From positions 248,001 to 312,000 of the forward strand of contig NZ_FNAN01000012.1 of the NCBI RefSeq assembly GCF_900101885.1: 64,000 nt of DNA. Reading direction: 5' to 3'. A program made the position numbers and the translations under genes. Numbering within the stretch: the first letter of the stretch is position 1; the number at the start of each line of letters is the position of its first letter. Positions 18,887 to 27,639 of the stretch are shown here, piece by piece. The notes beneath the pieces were generated by a model. It was not told the DNA's origin. It did no database searches and was given only the letters and a program-made list of their open reading frames with translations. The stretch is from Dyadobacter soli. GTDB lineage: Bacteria; Bacteroidota; Bacteroidia; Cytophagales; Spirosomataceae.

Positions 18887-19227
18887 AGGTTTTCATCGGC
18901 CACGAGCTCCTTATGCTGCAAGCCCCATGCATTCATCCGGTCGATAATGGGCATAATGCTCCGTCCGGAGTCGGTGAGGTTGTATTCGGTGTAGAGCGGG
19001 AAACCGGCGGACTGGCATTTTTCCACGACCCCGCTTGCTTCCAGCTCGCGGAGCTGCATGTCGAGCACGCGCGGAGTGGCGCCTTTGATTTCCCGGTGCA
19101 TTTCGCTCGGCCTGCGAAAACCGCGGTGGATGGCGTCGAGCAGGCACGGCTTCCATTTCGCCCCGAAAACTTTCATGGCAATGGTAATGCCGCATTCGAG
19201 ATCTTCCGGTGTTTTCCGTTGGTACAT
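18868..19227 (-). CDS. HxlR-family transcriptional regulator
   Basis: A 119-residue winged-helix regulator of the HxlR/MarR-like type. It has the characteristic N-terminal Cys (ECGITIAMKVFGAKWKPCLLDAI), then GFRRPSEMHREIKGATPRVLDMQLREL as recognition helices and YNLTDSGRSIMPII as the wing. Such regulators often sense electrophiles or redox state through the N-terminal Cys and control a divergent oxidoreductase. Here the NAD-binding dehydrogenase at 19378 is divergent, with two matching palindromes in between. Confidence 0.92.
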   Translation of the reverse strand: MYQRKTPEDLECGITIAMKVFGAKWKPCLLDAIHRGFRRPSEMHREIKGATPRVLDMQLRELEASGVVEKCQSAGFPLYTEYNLTDSGRSIMPIIDRMNAWGLQHKELVADENLQSISL

Positions 19228-19280
19228 ATCGATGGTGAATAGTTCTTAGGATGTCGTTTTAAGAATACAATTTAGTCAAT

Positions 19281-19317
19281 ACCGAATAAATTTTCGGTCA
19301 CCGAATCTTTTTTCGGT
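19281..19317. promoter_or_regulatory. Two tandem palindromes, probable HxlR operator
   Basis: Two 18-base palindromes with identical arms, ACCGAA-N6-TTCGGT, lie at 19281-19298 and 19300-19317. Their start points are 19 bases apart, about two helical turns, so two dimers could bind the same face. They lie between the divergent HxlR regulator and the dehydrogenase. The arms are identical while the 6-base spacers differ (TAAATT, TCTTTT), which argues for a protein-binding function. Confidence 0.75.
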
Positions 19318-19377
19318 AATTGATAGCCGCCTGCCCGCTGCCGAATTTTGTGTTCATCCAATCAAAACGAACAGAAA

Positions 19378-20241
19378 ATGAACACAAAACGAATCACCGT
19401 CATAGGTTTAGGACAAATGGGCACACGGCTGGCCGAGCTGCTGGTTGCAAAAGGTTACACCGTCACTGTCTGGAACCGCACGCGTGCCAGGGCCGACAGT
19501 ATCGCAGGCGTACAAGTAGCTGACAATCTGGAAGAAGCCATCCGGCAAAGTCCGGTGGTTGTCATATGCGTGCTGGACTACAAAGCAGTAAACGGTATCT
19601 TCAACAATATCGGCGACAAGTCGATCCTTGAAGATAAAACGGTTATCAATTTTACAACCGCCGATCCGCAGGAGGCCGAGACGCTCGAAACTACGCTGGC
19701 CGTTTCCAATGCCGGTTATATCAATGGCGCCATCCAGGTCGCACCCGACCAGATGGGCCTGCCCGAGACGACCATTATCGTCTCAGGGAATCAAGCGCAT
19801 TTCGAACGCAGCCGCGACGCATTGACCGTTTTTGGAGGGAATATCAAATATCTCGGCGAACGCGCCGCACTGGCGTCGGCGATGGACCTCGCGACACTCA
19901 CCTGGCTGTACGGTTCTTACGCAGGCCTGATCCACGGGATCGTACTTTCACAAAAAACCGGCCTGTCGCTCAGCGCGTTCAGCGAAATATTGGGAGAAAT
20001 CACGCCCGGCTTCACAGCGTTTTTCAAACATCAGGTTGGTGTGGTGGAGCAAGGCGATTTTACGGTCAGCCAGAGCCCGATGGCTATCAGTATCGCCGCA
20101 ACGCAACGCATTTACGACGCATTCCGGAAGGTGGGCACGCAGCCGGCTTTTATCAAATCCATTAGTGATCTGCTGCAAAAAGCGGAAGCCAAAGGGCTGA
20201 CCGACCAGGAGGTGGCGGCGCTTGTGACGGTGGTCGAATAG
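19378..20241 (+). CDS. NAD(P)-binding 3-hydroxyisobutyrate dehydrogenase-like protein
   Basis: A 287-residue beta-hydroxyacid dehydrogenase/imine-reductase-like protein. The Rossmann motif is at the N-terminus (ITVIGLGQMGTRLAELL) and NRTRARADS fits an NADP-preferring loop. An all-helical C-terminal domain follows (~165-287). The family's catalytic Lys is not obvious: the usual GxxGxGxxxKxxN segment reads LGERAALASAMDLATLTWLYGS. It may therefore be an imine reductase-type or non-canonical member. The start at 19378 is chosen over 19348 because the glycine-rich motif then begins at the usual distance. Likely controlled by the divergent HxlR regulator. Confidence 0.85.
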   Translation: MNTKRITVIGLGQMGTRLAELLVAKGYTVTVWNRTRARADSIAGVQVADNLEEAIRQSPVVVICVLDYKAVNGIFNNIGDKSILEDKTVINFTTADPQEAETLETTLAVSNAGYINGAIQVAPDQMGLPETTIIVSGNQAHFERSRDALTVFGGNIKYLGERAALASAMDLATLTWLYGSYAGLIHGIVLSQKTGLSLSAFSEILGEITPGFTAFFKHQVGVVEQGDFTVSQSPMAISIAATQRIYDAFRKVGTQPAFIKSISDLLQKAEAKGLTDQEVAALVTVVE

Positions 20242-20255
20242 CGTTTATCTCCCAA

Positions 20256-20297
20256 TGCTTGTCCGCTGGCGCATGATTCAGATCCAGCGGGCAAGCA
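20256..20297. terminator. Long hairpin between convergent genes, overlapping a stop codon
   Basis: GCTTGTCCGCTGG (20257-20269) pairs with CCAGCGGGCAAGC (20284-20296) with one G-T pair, extended by one A-T pair. The loop spans 14 bases. It overlaps the last codons of the LytTR gene ending at 20278 and lies 15 bases after the dehydrogenase stop. There is no T-run, so it may act as a two-way terminator or an RNA-end stabiliser. Confidence 0.5.
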
Positions 20298-21003
20298 ATG
20301 TTTTGAACGCATCCTTATAAAGCTCCCCCACCGGAATTTCGACGGGGCCCAGCTGCACGGAATTCTTGCTGACCGAATCCACCTTGCTCACCGCAACGAT
20401 GAACGAACGGTGAATGCGCAGGAAGCGGGTCTGTGGAAGTTTTTCTTCAATGGATTTCAGGCTGCTGAGTGTTACCACCGGGCTGAACGGCGGCATTAGA
20501 TGGATTTTGACATAATCTTTCACCGACTCCACATGCGTGATTGCGTCGAAATCCACCCTGATGTGCTTGTAATCCGCTTTCACGAACATATAGTTTTCCG
20601 CCACTTCCCCCACCCCGTTTTCCTGCAAAACTTCGAAATACTTCTTTGCCTTCGAAGCCGCCCGCAGGAATTCGTCATAGCCGAATGGTTTCAACAGGTA
20701 ATCCAGTGCGTCGACCTTATACCCTTCCACGGCAAACTGATTATAGGCCGTTGTAAACACAATGCGCGTTTGCAGCGAAGCGCCTGATTGGCTGATCACC
20801 CGAGCGAGCTCCATCCCATTGAGATCGGGCATTTGAATGTCGAGGAAAATCAGGTGGATGGTTTGTTCATGCAGCGCCTGCAATGCCTGAACGGCATTCC
20901 CAAACCGGCCTTTCAAATCCAGAAACGGCGTTTGCTCCACGAATGCACTGATAAGGTTCAGCGCCAAAGGCTCGTCGTCGACGGTAATGCAATTCAATTT
21001 CAT
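20278..21003 (-). CDS. LytTR-family response regulator
   Basis: A 241-residue regulator. Receiver domain ~1-120 with D9-D10, phosphoacceptor D55 (LIFLDIQMPDLNGMELAR) and LLKPFGYDEF. LytTR domain ~140-238 (YMFVKADYKHIRVDFDAITHVESVKDYVKIH, TRFLRIHRSFIVAVSKVDSV). Its start overlaps the stop of the upstream kinase gene by 4 bases (ATGA), so the two are translationally coupled. Confidence 0.93.
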   Translation of the reverse strand: MKLNCITVDDEPLALNLISAFVEQTPFLDLKGRFGNAVQALQALHEQTIHLIFLDIQMPDLNGMELARVISQSGASLQTRIVFTTAYNQFAVEGYKVDALDYLLKPFGYDEFLRAASKAKKYFEVLQENGVGEVAENYMFVKADYKHIRVDFDAITHVESVKDYVKIHLMPPFSPVVTLSSLKSIEEKLPQTRFLRIHRSFIVAVSKVDSVSKNSVQLGPVEIPVGELYKDAFKTLLARWI

Positions 21004-22082
21004 ACGGCTTCTGCGATCTGCCCCGCCTTCTCGCGGTCGAGCTGCAAGGTCAGGACGACTTCATAGGTTTTATCTTCCGCATTCTCGCGGGTTATCAACT
21101 GGTATTTGTTTTCATACAAAAGATCCAGCCGCTTGCGCGTGTTGGTGAGGCCAATCCCGCCCTGATCGAGCTGATAGCCGTCTTTTTCATGCGCAATATG
21201 GTTAAATACGCGCAATGAAAGCGCACCCTCATTTACTTTCAAGCTTACTTCTATCCGCGAATGTTGCATCGTGCTCGACCCATGCTTGAATGCATTCTCG
21301 ACAAACGGCAGCAGGAGCATCGGCGCAATCCAGTAGTCCTTATCGGGCGCCGGCTCTTCAAATTCCAGCGTCGTGCATTCGTGCAGGCGAAGCGCCATCA
21401 GCGAAATGTAATCTTTTAAAAACGAAAGCTCCTGCCGCAGGGGCACGGAGTCGCTGAGCGTGTCGTAAAGCACGTAGCGCATCATGCGCGAAAGTTTCAG
21501 GATCGCCTCGCGGGAGACGGGAATGTCCGAGTACGTGAGCGAGTAAATGTTGTTAAGTGTATTAAAAAAGAAATGCGGGTTGATTTGCGCTTTCAGAAAA
21601 GAAAGCTCGGAGGCAATATGCTGTTTTTCGACCCGTTCCCGCGTCTGGGCGTCGGCTTGCCAGCGTTGCGCCATGGCGAGGCTCGTGCTGGTTACCATCA
21701 CCAGGAGCATGATCATAAACAAATGAAAATCAAGCCGGAAAGGATCTTTGGGCGCTTTGTTCATAATCCTCGACATTTGATCCAGCACATGCAGTTTCAG
21801 CTCGATCGTGCGTGCGACGATGAGAAAACAGGCTACCACGCCCACCAACCACATTACAAACAGCACCTTTCCATTCCGTTCGAAAAGCAGTTTCGGGGCT
21901 ACGAAAAACGCATTGGCATAAAACACCCCGATCATGATCACCAGGTTGAGCGCCTGCTTGACCCAGAAATTGGGCGGCACGGTGATATTCCAGGTTAATG
22001 GCGGGTAAAAAAGAAGGACGAACCCAAACAGCGACCAAACGGTCACGTGCGTGAGGATGGTAAGGCTGCTTCTGGATGCCAT
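21000..22082 (-). CDS. LytS-type sensor histidine kinase
   Basis: A 360-residue kinase for the LytTR regulator it overlaps. Four membrane helices occupy residues ~10-135 (LTHVTVWSLFGFVLLFY, ALNLVIMIGVFYANAFFV, VLFVMWLVGVVACFLIV, LFMIMLLVMVTSTSLAM). The dimerisation/phosphoacceptor segment has H170 (AQINPHFFFNTLNNIYSL). The ATPase N box is LLLPFVENAFKHGSS and the G box GGIGLTNTRKRLDLLY. The start at 22082 is preferred over 22139 because the longer form only adds a non-hydrophobic tail running into the divergent promoter region. Confidence 0.92.
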   Translation of the reverse strand: MASRSSLTILTHVTVWSLFGFVLLFYPPLTWNITVPPNFWVKQALNLVIMIGVFYANAFFVAPKLLFERNGKVLFVMWLVGVVACFLIVARTIELKLHVLDQMSRIMNKAPKDPFRLDFHLFMIMLLVMVTSTSLAMAQRWQADAQTRERVEKQHIASELSFLKAQINPHFFFNTLNNIYSLTYSDIPVSREAILKLSRMMRYVLYDTLSDSVPLRQELSFLKDYISLMALRLHECTTLEFEEPAPDKDYWIAPMLLLPFVENAFKHGSSTMQHSRIEVSLKVNEGALSLRVFNHIAHEKDGYQLDQGGIGLTNTRKRLDLLYENKYQLITRENAEDKTYEVVLTLQLDREKAGQIAEAV

Positions 22083-22362
22083 GGGTACTGGTGCTTTGTG
22101 TATTACAAGATCAGTCCAATTGGCAGAAACCGCAAGCAAAATCGATGGAAAGCCTTTTTTGGCAGCTCAACCCGGCCTATTTGCCTTCCAATACGTCTGG
22201 AATGTGCCGTCGCAGTGGCTGCACGGCGAATCATTTGAGGGGCGAAATGGCGGCATTCGCGGACAACTTCTGCCTGTCTGTCTAGACTCGCTTTCCCGCG
22301 TCCCCATTCTGATTAAATTAACCTTACGGATAATGCATTGCCGTTGCCCACACCCGACATTC

Positions 22363-23397
22363 ATGAGAAAGATCAACTTCGAAAACCACTTTACCGTAGA
22401 CCGTGATTCGTCCGAGCCGGTGTACCAGCAACTTGTGGAGGCTGTACTTTACGCGACTAAAACCGGCCTCATGGACCGTGGCGACCGTTTACCTTCCATT
22501 AATGAGCTGAGCCGCCAGTACAGTGTTTCGCGGAGCACGATCGAGAAAAGTTACAGCGACCTGCGCGATATGGGTATCCTTGCCTCACAGCATGGGAAGA
22601 GTTTTTACATCAATCGCCTAGACCCATTACCTGGCCTCAAAATACTCGTTCTTTTCAACCAGCTCAACGAATATACCAAGACGATCTTCGACGCATTGAC
22701 CGAGCGCATCGGGCAAAAAGCTGAAATCGATTTCCATGTGTATTACAACAGCGCCGCGCATTTCAAAGCGCTCGTGAAGCGGAAGCAGTCGTCCTACTCG
22801 CATATCATCGTCATCCCGCATTTCCTCGACGACCCGGAAAGCGGTTACCAGGCCATGGAACGCCTTCCGAAGGATAAGCTGATCATCCTCGATAAGGAGG
22901 TTCCGGGACTGTCCGACTGCTTCGGTACGGTGTCCGAGCATTTCGGCCAGGACATCGACCAGGCTATCCGGGAACTCGCTCCGAGTCTGCGCAAATACCA
23001 GTGCATTAACCTCATTTTTCCCGCACACACACATTACCCGGACACGCTCGCCGACGCATTTGCGCGTGCCTGCGTGACGCGCAACCTCGTCTGCCGCGTC
23101 TCCCCCGACCTCACCAAAGCCATGATCCGCGACGGAGAGGCATTCATCGTACTTTCCGACGAGCACCTGATGTTCCTCGTCCGCGAAATCATCAACAGCA
23201 CCGACCTCGTGGCCGGACGGCATGTAGGCATTGTTTCCTACCAGGATAATGATGCTAAAAAAGCCATGCTGAACGGTATTACCACTATTTCTTCTGACTT
23301 AAAGACAATGGGAAAATCGGCAGCGGACATGATTTTGACCGGCGTGAGCAGGCACATTGCAAACCCGTTTTCGGTGGTTTTGCGCCGTTCGTTATAA
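22363..23397 (+). CDS. GntR-type regulator with LacI-like ligand-binding domain
   Basis: A 344-residue transcription factor. The winged helix at ~1-75 is GntR-type (DRDSSEPVYQQLVEAVLYATKTGLMDRGDRLPSINELSRQYSVSRSTIEKSYSDL). The rest (~85-340) resembles a periplasmic-binding-protein/LacI-like sensor (PGLKILVLFNQLNEYTKTIFDAL, FIVLSDEHLMFLVREI, HVGIVSYQDND, TTISSDLKTMGKSAADMIL). This hybrid is common in Bacteroidota and usually senses a sugar, but no sugar genes are adjacent. The frame is open back to 22051, yet that extension overlaps the divergent kinase start and has no matching domain. Confidence 0.88.
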   Translation: MRKINFENHFTVDRDSSEPVYQQLVEAVLYATKTGLMDRGDRLPSINELSRQYSVSRSTIEKSYSDLRDMGILASQHGKSFYINRLDPLPGLKILVLFNQLNEYTKTIFDALTERIGQKAEIDFHVYYNSAAHFKALVKRKQSSYSHIIVIPHFLDDPESGYQAMERLPKDKLIILDKEVPGLSDCFGTVSEHFGQDIDQAIRELAPSLRKYQCINLIFPAHTHYPDTLADAFARACVTRNLVCRVSPDLTKAMIRDGEAFIVLSDEHLMFLVREIINSTDLVAGRHVGIVSYQDNDAKKAMLNGITTISSDLKTMGKSAADMILTGVSRHIANPFSVVLRRSL

Positions 23398-23404
23398 AGA
23401 AATG

Positions 23405-23451
23405 TCGCGGCGGATCGGCCCTCTAAAATGAAGGACCGATGCACGCCGCGA
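23405..23451. terminator. Hairpin between convergent GntR and AhpD-like genes
   Basis: TCGCGGCG (23405-23412) pairs with CGCCGCGA (23444-23451), with an inner ATCGG/CCGAT pairing. It fills the 76-base gap between two convergent genes. No T-run follows, so a two-way, partly protein-dependent terminator is the best reading. Confidence 0.5.
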
Positions 23452-23473
23452 GCTGTGTCGATGAAGTGTTCAA

Positions 23474-23941
23474 TTAATGCACCGCAAATTGTCCCGGCTG
23501 GTAGCCACCCGCTACCGTACGGAATGCGATGTTGAAACGGTTGTAGGAGTTGATGGTCGTGATAGCCAATGTGAGGTCGACGATCTCTTCATCATTAAAA
23601 TGCGCATTCACAGCATCGAATATTTCGTCGGTCACTTCACGATCCTTCAAAACGGTCACTGCTTCGGCGTAGGCCAGTGCGGCGCGCTCGCGGTCGGAGT
23701 AAAAAGGTGCTTCCCGCCAGGCGTTCAGCAGATATAGCCGCTGCTCGGCCTCCCCTTCGGCCCGCAGGTCTTTGGAATGCATGTCGATACAAAATGCGCA
23801 GCCGTTGATTTGCGATACGCGGAGGTAAATGAGGTTCAACAGGTTCTGCTCTACCCGTGCCTTCGCCAGGTATGCGCCTACGCCATACATTGTTTTCAAC
23901 GCGCTGTGTCCTGTTTCCTGAAGATTGATTCTTGCTTGCAT
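23474..23941 (-). CDS. AhpD-like carboxymuconolactone decarboxylase family protein
   Basis: A 155-residue alkylhydroperoxidase-like protein with the redox motif C48-x-x-C51-x-x-x-H55 (NGCAFCIDMHSKDLRAEG), the active site of AhpD-type peroxidases. The flanking helices (YGVGAYLAKARVEQNLLNLIYLRVSQ; ERAALAYAEAVTVL) fit the CMD fold. It is probably a small cytoplasmic antioxidant enzyme, though the substrate is not defined for this subgroup. Divergent repeats lie just upstream of its start. Confidence 0.92.
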   Translation of the reverse strand: MQARINLQETGHSALKTMYGVGAYLAKARVEQNLLNLIYLRVSQINGCAFCIDMHSKDLRAEGEAEQRLYLLNAWREAPFYSDRERAALAYAEAVTVLKDREVTDEIFDAVNAHFNDEEIVDLTLAITTINSYNRFNIAFRTVAGGYQPGQFAVH

Positions 23942-24334
23942 GAGAATGTTGATTAAATTTTGAATGATTGAATGATTGAATGATTGAATGATTGAATGAT
24001 TGAATGATTGAATTTTGAATGAGCGAATGAGTGAATGAGTGAATGATTAAATTTTGAAAGAGTGAATGTTGGGTGATGTAATCAGCGAACAAATTGTGAA
24101 AGAACAATTCACTCATTCACTCATTGACTCATTCACTCATTGACCCATTCACACCAATGACGAACGGCCTCTGCGAGACTGGACAGGCGTGGAGAAAAAA
24201 AAACGGATTTTTTAGCGCGCCGCGGAGAAGGTAGAATCCGATGTTACCGCGGCTTTACAATTACATAACATTTCAGTAACAGCTTAGATAAGTAGATCCT
24301 CTTCTTTTGCGGCAAATTTTGTTTAACCAACAAC
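23942..24334. other. 393-base intergenic region holding octamer repeats
   Basis: The region divides the AhpD-like gene from the TonB receptor at 24335. The first 210 bases are repeats (see the repeat entry). The remaining ~180 bases are ordinary intergenic sequence and should hold the receptor promoter. No gene was seen. Confidence 0.6.
23961..24153. repeat. Tandem octamer repeats with inverted complementary block
   Basis: The octamer TGAATGAT is repeated about six times at 23961-24010, followed by variants GAATGAGT/GAATGAGC (24017-24046). At 24107-24153 the complementary form appears: TTCACTCA and TTGACTCA units. The two blocks can pair (GAGTGAATGAGTGAATGA with its complement) to form a long hairpin of ~60-base loop. 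Such blocks are familiar from Bacteroidota genomes and are prone to slippage. Confidence 0.9.
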
Positions 24335-27300
24335 ATGCTCATGCATAAGAGATTTTTACTTCCTACTATCCTCACATTGCTTTGCTGCCTCGGCAACATC
24401 GTGGTACTGAGGGCTCAAACTACGCAGGCGTCGATCTCCGGTACGGTTACCGACGACCAGAATGTATCGCTGGCCGGCGCGACCGTCCAGGTAAAAAACG
24501 AATCAACAGGCTTTACGACAGGAACCGTTACCAATGCAAAAGGCGAATATGCTTTTAAGGAGCTTCCATTGGGCGGTCCTTACACGGTTACAGCTACTTA
24601 CATCGGATTTGGCGAACAAAAACTGACCGGTTACCTGCTCCACCAGGGCGATGCGGTGAAGGTCAGAATGAATATGAAAGAGGCAGGTCAAACGCTTGAA
24701 GTAGTGAGCGTTGTAGCTTCGGGTATCAAAAATAAAATCGAAAACCTGGGCGCTTCCACGGCTATTTCGGCGCGCGACATTACCCGCCTGCCTGTGAACG
24801 GCCGGAACTTTACGACGCTGATGGATCTTTCGCCATTGAGCCGCGGCGGTAACATTTCAGGCCAGCTGGGTTCGTCTACGGGTTTCACCATCGATGGTAT
24901 GAGTTCCAAAAACCCTACCTCCGCCGGTGCGACCACCAGCCGAAGCGGTGCCCCCTACTCTATCTCGATTGAAGCGGTGCGTGAATTTCAGGTCGTTACC
25001 AACCAATATGACGTTACTTACGGACGCAGCGGCGGCGGTACTATCAGCGCGGTGACGAAATCGGGTACCAACCAATTGAGCGGTAGCGCATTCAATTACA
25101 CGCGCGCCGACTGGTTGTCGAGCCCTTACGATATTCGCGGCAACAAAATCAATAACAAGTTCTCTACCAACCAGTTTGGCTTCTCACTGGGCGGACCGAT
25201 CCTGAAAGACAAGCTGCATTTCTTCGTAGCCTGGGACCACCAGCAGGACAGCCGTCCATTGATCATCGCGGACATTCTCAGCCCGGTTGACGAAAACCGT
25301 TTCAATGTGACCCGCGCTACCCTCGACCAGTTCGTGAACATTGCCCGCACCAAATACGGCATGTCCAATACGCCCCAGTTTGGTACATTCGACAAAAAAC
25401 GCGGCTCCGACGCGGCATTCCTGCGTCTGGACTGGCAGTTGAACAACCGGAACCTCTTGACGATCCGCAACAACTACACCAACGACCGTAACAAGCTCGG
25501 CCTCGCGGACAACACGACGATCAATGCATACGAATCTTACGGAAACGACTTCAACCAGGACAACAGCTTGCTCGCATCGCTTCGCTCGACACTGAACTCC
25601 AAAGTGACCAACGAGCTGAAAGTGCAGCATTTGTTTGTGAAGCAAAAAAGTGCCCCCGGCGACCAGCTTCCGGACGCCAACATCCCAAGAGCGATCGTAG
25701 AGAACGTCAACTCGGTTTTGAGCGACGGCAACTCACGTGCGACGAACATCCAGATGGGTGGTCACCGTTTTGCGCAGGAGCGCTTTACCAACCATGTCGT
25801 TCAACTGGTTGATAACCTGTACTATAACACCGATAAAGTGGAATATACTTTTGGTGCGGACATCATGATGACGCACTCGAATTCTACCTACGGCTCGGAG
25901 GTGAACGGCCGTTTCCACTACAACGTGGATGCTGCGGCGGGTAAAACTGCCCTCGACCAGTTCAACGACCTGAAACCTTACCGTTACTACCGCGAAGTGC
26001 CGTTGATGGACGACTGGTCGGTAAAAGGAACGATCTGGAATGCAGGTATTTATGGTCAATTGAAAACAAGCCTCGCAACGGGCCTGGACGTGGTGGCAGG
26101 TTTGCGCCTCGACTACGCGCATTACCCCAGCTCGCCTTTGAACCAGACTTTGTATGACGCGTTGAAAATCCGCACCGACAACAAAATCAAATCTTTCGTA
26201 GTGCAGCCGCGCGTGCAGTTCACGTGGGATGTGAACGACAAGCATACCGACATTTTCCGCTTCGGAGCCGGTGTGTTCGCTTCGGATATCAACAACTACG
26301 TGGTGATCAACAACCTTACATTTGACGGAAAGCACCTCGCGACCGTCGATGTGCGCAGCCCGAACATCCCTACCCCGGATTTCGCAGCTTACCGCGCCAA
26401 TTACAACAGCATTCCCACGCTGGCACAATTCCAGCTTCCAACTATCAATACCAATGCCAAAGACGCACGCGTGCCTATTATCTACAAGGCTAACATTTCT
26501 TACGCCAAATACCTGACCGACAAACTGAAAGTTGGTATCGCGGGATACATGAGTCTTGGCCGTAATAACTATATGTATGTGGACCGCAACATGGTGGACG
26601 AACCGTTCTTCCGCCTGGCTAACGAGGGTAACCGCGGTGTGTTCGTACCGGGTGGCGAAGAAATGCCTACCAACGGCGCCGGCGACTGGCTGAAAGGACG
26701 TAAAGCAACCCAATTCGGCCGCGTACTGGAACTGAACAGCGAAGGAAAAGTGAATGCATTCTCAGTGGTAGCTGATGTGAAATACCAGTATTTCCGCGAC
26801 GGCGAGATTACATTGAGCTACACCTATAATGATGTGAAAGACAATACGTCGTTCAACGGTAACGTGGCGAACAGCGCGACGCTTTCATTGCCGGTACGCG
26901 ACGATCCGCGTAACCTGAGCCTGATGTCGTATTCCGACAACCAGTTCCGCAACAAAATCGTGTTCTACGGAACGGCGCCGAGCTTCTGGGGCGTAAGTGT
27001 GGGTGTGCGTTACTCGGGAATTGGCGGTACCCGCTACACCCTGCTCTCGGGTGGTAATACCAACGGCGACTTCGTAGGTACCAACGACCTTGCATATGTT
27101 TTCGACAGAAACGACCCAAGCGTGCCTGAAAACGTGCGTACAGGCCTGCAAGCCATTCTTGACAACAAAGACGCCAGCCAGAGCATTAAGGATTACATCG
27201 TTAAAAACTCCGGCAAAATCGCTGAAAGAAACGGTGGTATCAACGGTTTCTACGGCGTATTCGACGTTCGGGCATCGAAAAAGATCAAAATCACTGGCAC

Positions 27301-27550
27301 ACATGCCATTGAAGTTTCTGCCGACATCTTCAACTTCGCCAACTTCCTGAACAAGGATTGGGGACGCAACAAGTCGCTGGGTACTCAGGCGCTTTATGCA
27401 TTGGGGATCCCGGCTGCCAATGGCAAACCTGCCGTTGCTGCATTCGACAGAGCCAAAAACCAATATGTATACCGCGTAAACACTGCCGGTGTAGTGACGC
27501 CTTCGGGTAACCCTTACCAGGTGCAGATCGGTTTGCGTTACAGCTTCTAA
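24335..27550 (+). CDS. TonB-dependent receptor, Oar-like, with carboxypeptidase-regulatory domain
   Basis: A 1071-residue outer-membrane protein. Signal peptide (LLPTILTLLCCLGNIVVLRAQ), carboxypeptidase regulatory-like domain ~30-112 (ASISGTVTDDQNVSLAGATVQVKN), plug ~125-260 with the Oar-family signature NGRNFTTLMDLSP and GGGTISAVTKSGTN, and a large barrel. Oar-type proteins are outer-membrane receptors linked in other bacteria to protein or matrix secretion rather than to metal uptake. The gene is monocistronic, with a repeat-rich upstream region and a strong terminator after it. Confidence 0.92.
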   Translation: MLMHKRFLLPTILTLLCCLGNIVVLRAQTTQASISGTVTDDQNVSLAGATVQVKNESTGFTTGTVTNAKGEYAFKELPLGGPYTVTATYIGFGEQKLTGYLLHQGDAVKVRMNMKEAGQTLEVVSVVASGIKNKIENLGASTAISARDITRLPVNGRNFTTLMDLSPLSRGGNISGQLGSSTGFTIDGMSSKNPTSAGATTSRSGAPYSISIEAVREFQVVTNQYDVTYGRSGGGTISAVTKSGTNQLSGSAFNYTRADWLSSPYDIRGNKINNKFSTNQFGFSLGGPILKDKLHFFVAWDHQQDSRPLIIADILSPVDENRFNVTRATLDQFVNIARTKYGMSNTPQFGTFDKKRGSDAAFLRLDWQLNNRNLLTIRNNYTNDRNKLGLADNTTINAYESYGNDFNQDNSLLASLRSTLNSKVTNELKVQHLFVKQKSAPGDQLPDANIPRAIVENVNSVLSDGNSRATNIQMGGHRFAQERFTNHVVQLVDNLYYNTDKVEYTFGADIMMTHSNSTYGSEVNGRFHYNVDAAAGKTALDQFNDLKPYRYYREVPLMDDWSVKGTIWNAGIYGQLKTSLATGLDVVAGLRLDYAHYPSSPLNQTLYDALKIRTDNKIKSFVVQPRVQFTWDVNDKHTDIFRFGAGVFASDINNYVVINNLTFDGKHLATVDVRSPNIPTPDFAAYRANYNSIPTLAQFQLPTINTNAKDARVPIIYKANISYAKYLTDKLKVGIAGYMSLGRNNYMYVDRNMVDEPFFRLANEGNRGVFVPGGEEMPTNGAGDWLKGRKATQFGRVLELNSEGKVNAFSVVADVKYQYFRDGEITLSYTYNDVKDNTSFNGNVANSATLSLPVRDDPRNLSLMSYSDNQFRNKIVFYGTAPSFWGVSVGVRYSGIGGTRYTLLSGGNTNGDFVGTNDLAYVFDRNDPSVPENVRTGLQAILDNKDASQSIKDYIVKNSGKIAERNGGINGFYGVFDVRASKKIKITGTHAIEVSADIFNFANFLNKDWGRNKSLGTQALYALGIPAANGKPAVAAFDRAKNQYVYRVNTAGVVTPSGNPYQVQIGLRYSF

Positions 27551-27568
27551 GGTTGTTGTTTTTAATAC

Positions 27569-27607
27569 AAAAATCCCTTCTTCCGGAAACAGAAGAAGGG
27601 ATTTTTT
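27569..27607. terminator. Bidirectional terminator between convergent TonB receptors
   Basis: A perfect 15-bp stem (AAAAATCCCTTCTTC / GAAGAAGGGATTTTT) with loop CGGAAACA. It ends in a T-run on both strands, so it can stop both the gene ending at 27550 and the one ending at 27640. Confidence 0.93.
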
Positions 27608-27639
27608 ATGCCTGAATTGTTATTCAAGAATGATTTCTG

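Noticed and set aside
22051..22362. Long N-terminal extension of the GntR-type regulator
   Set aside because: It overlaps the divergent kinase start and lacks any domain; the normal GntR start is at 22363.
23637..24116. 159-codon minus-strand ORF with IIQSFNHS repeats
   Set aside because: The repeated peptide is only the translation of the octamer DNA repeat, and the rest lies over the AhpD-like gene in another frame.
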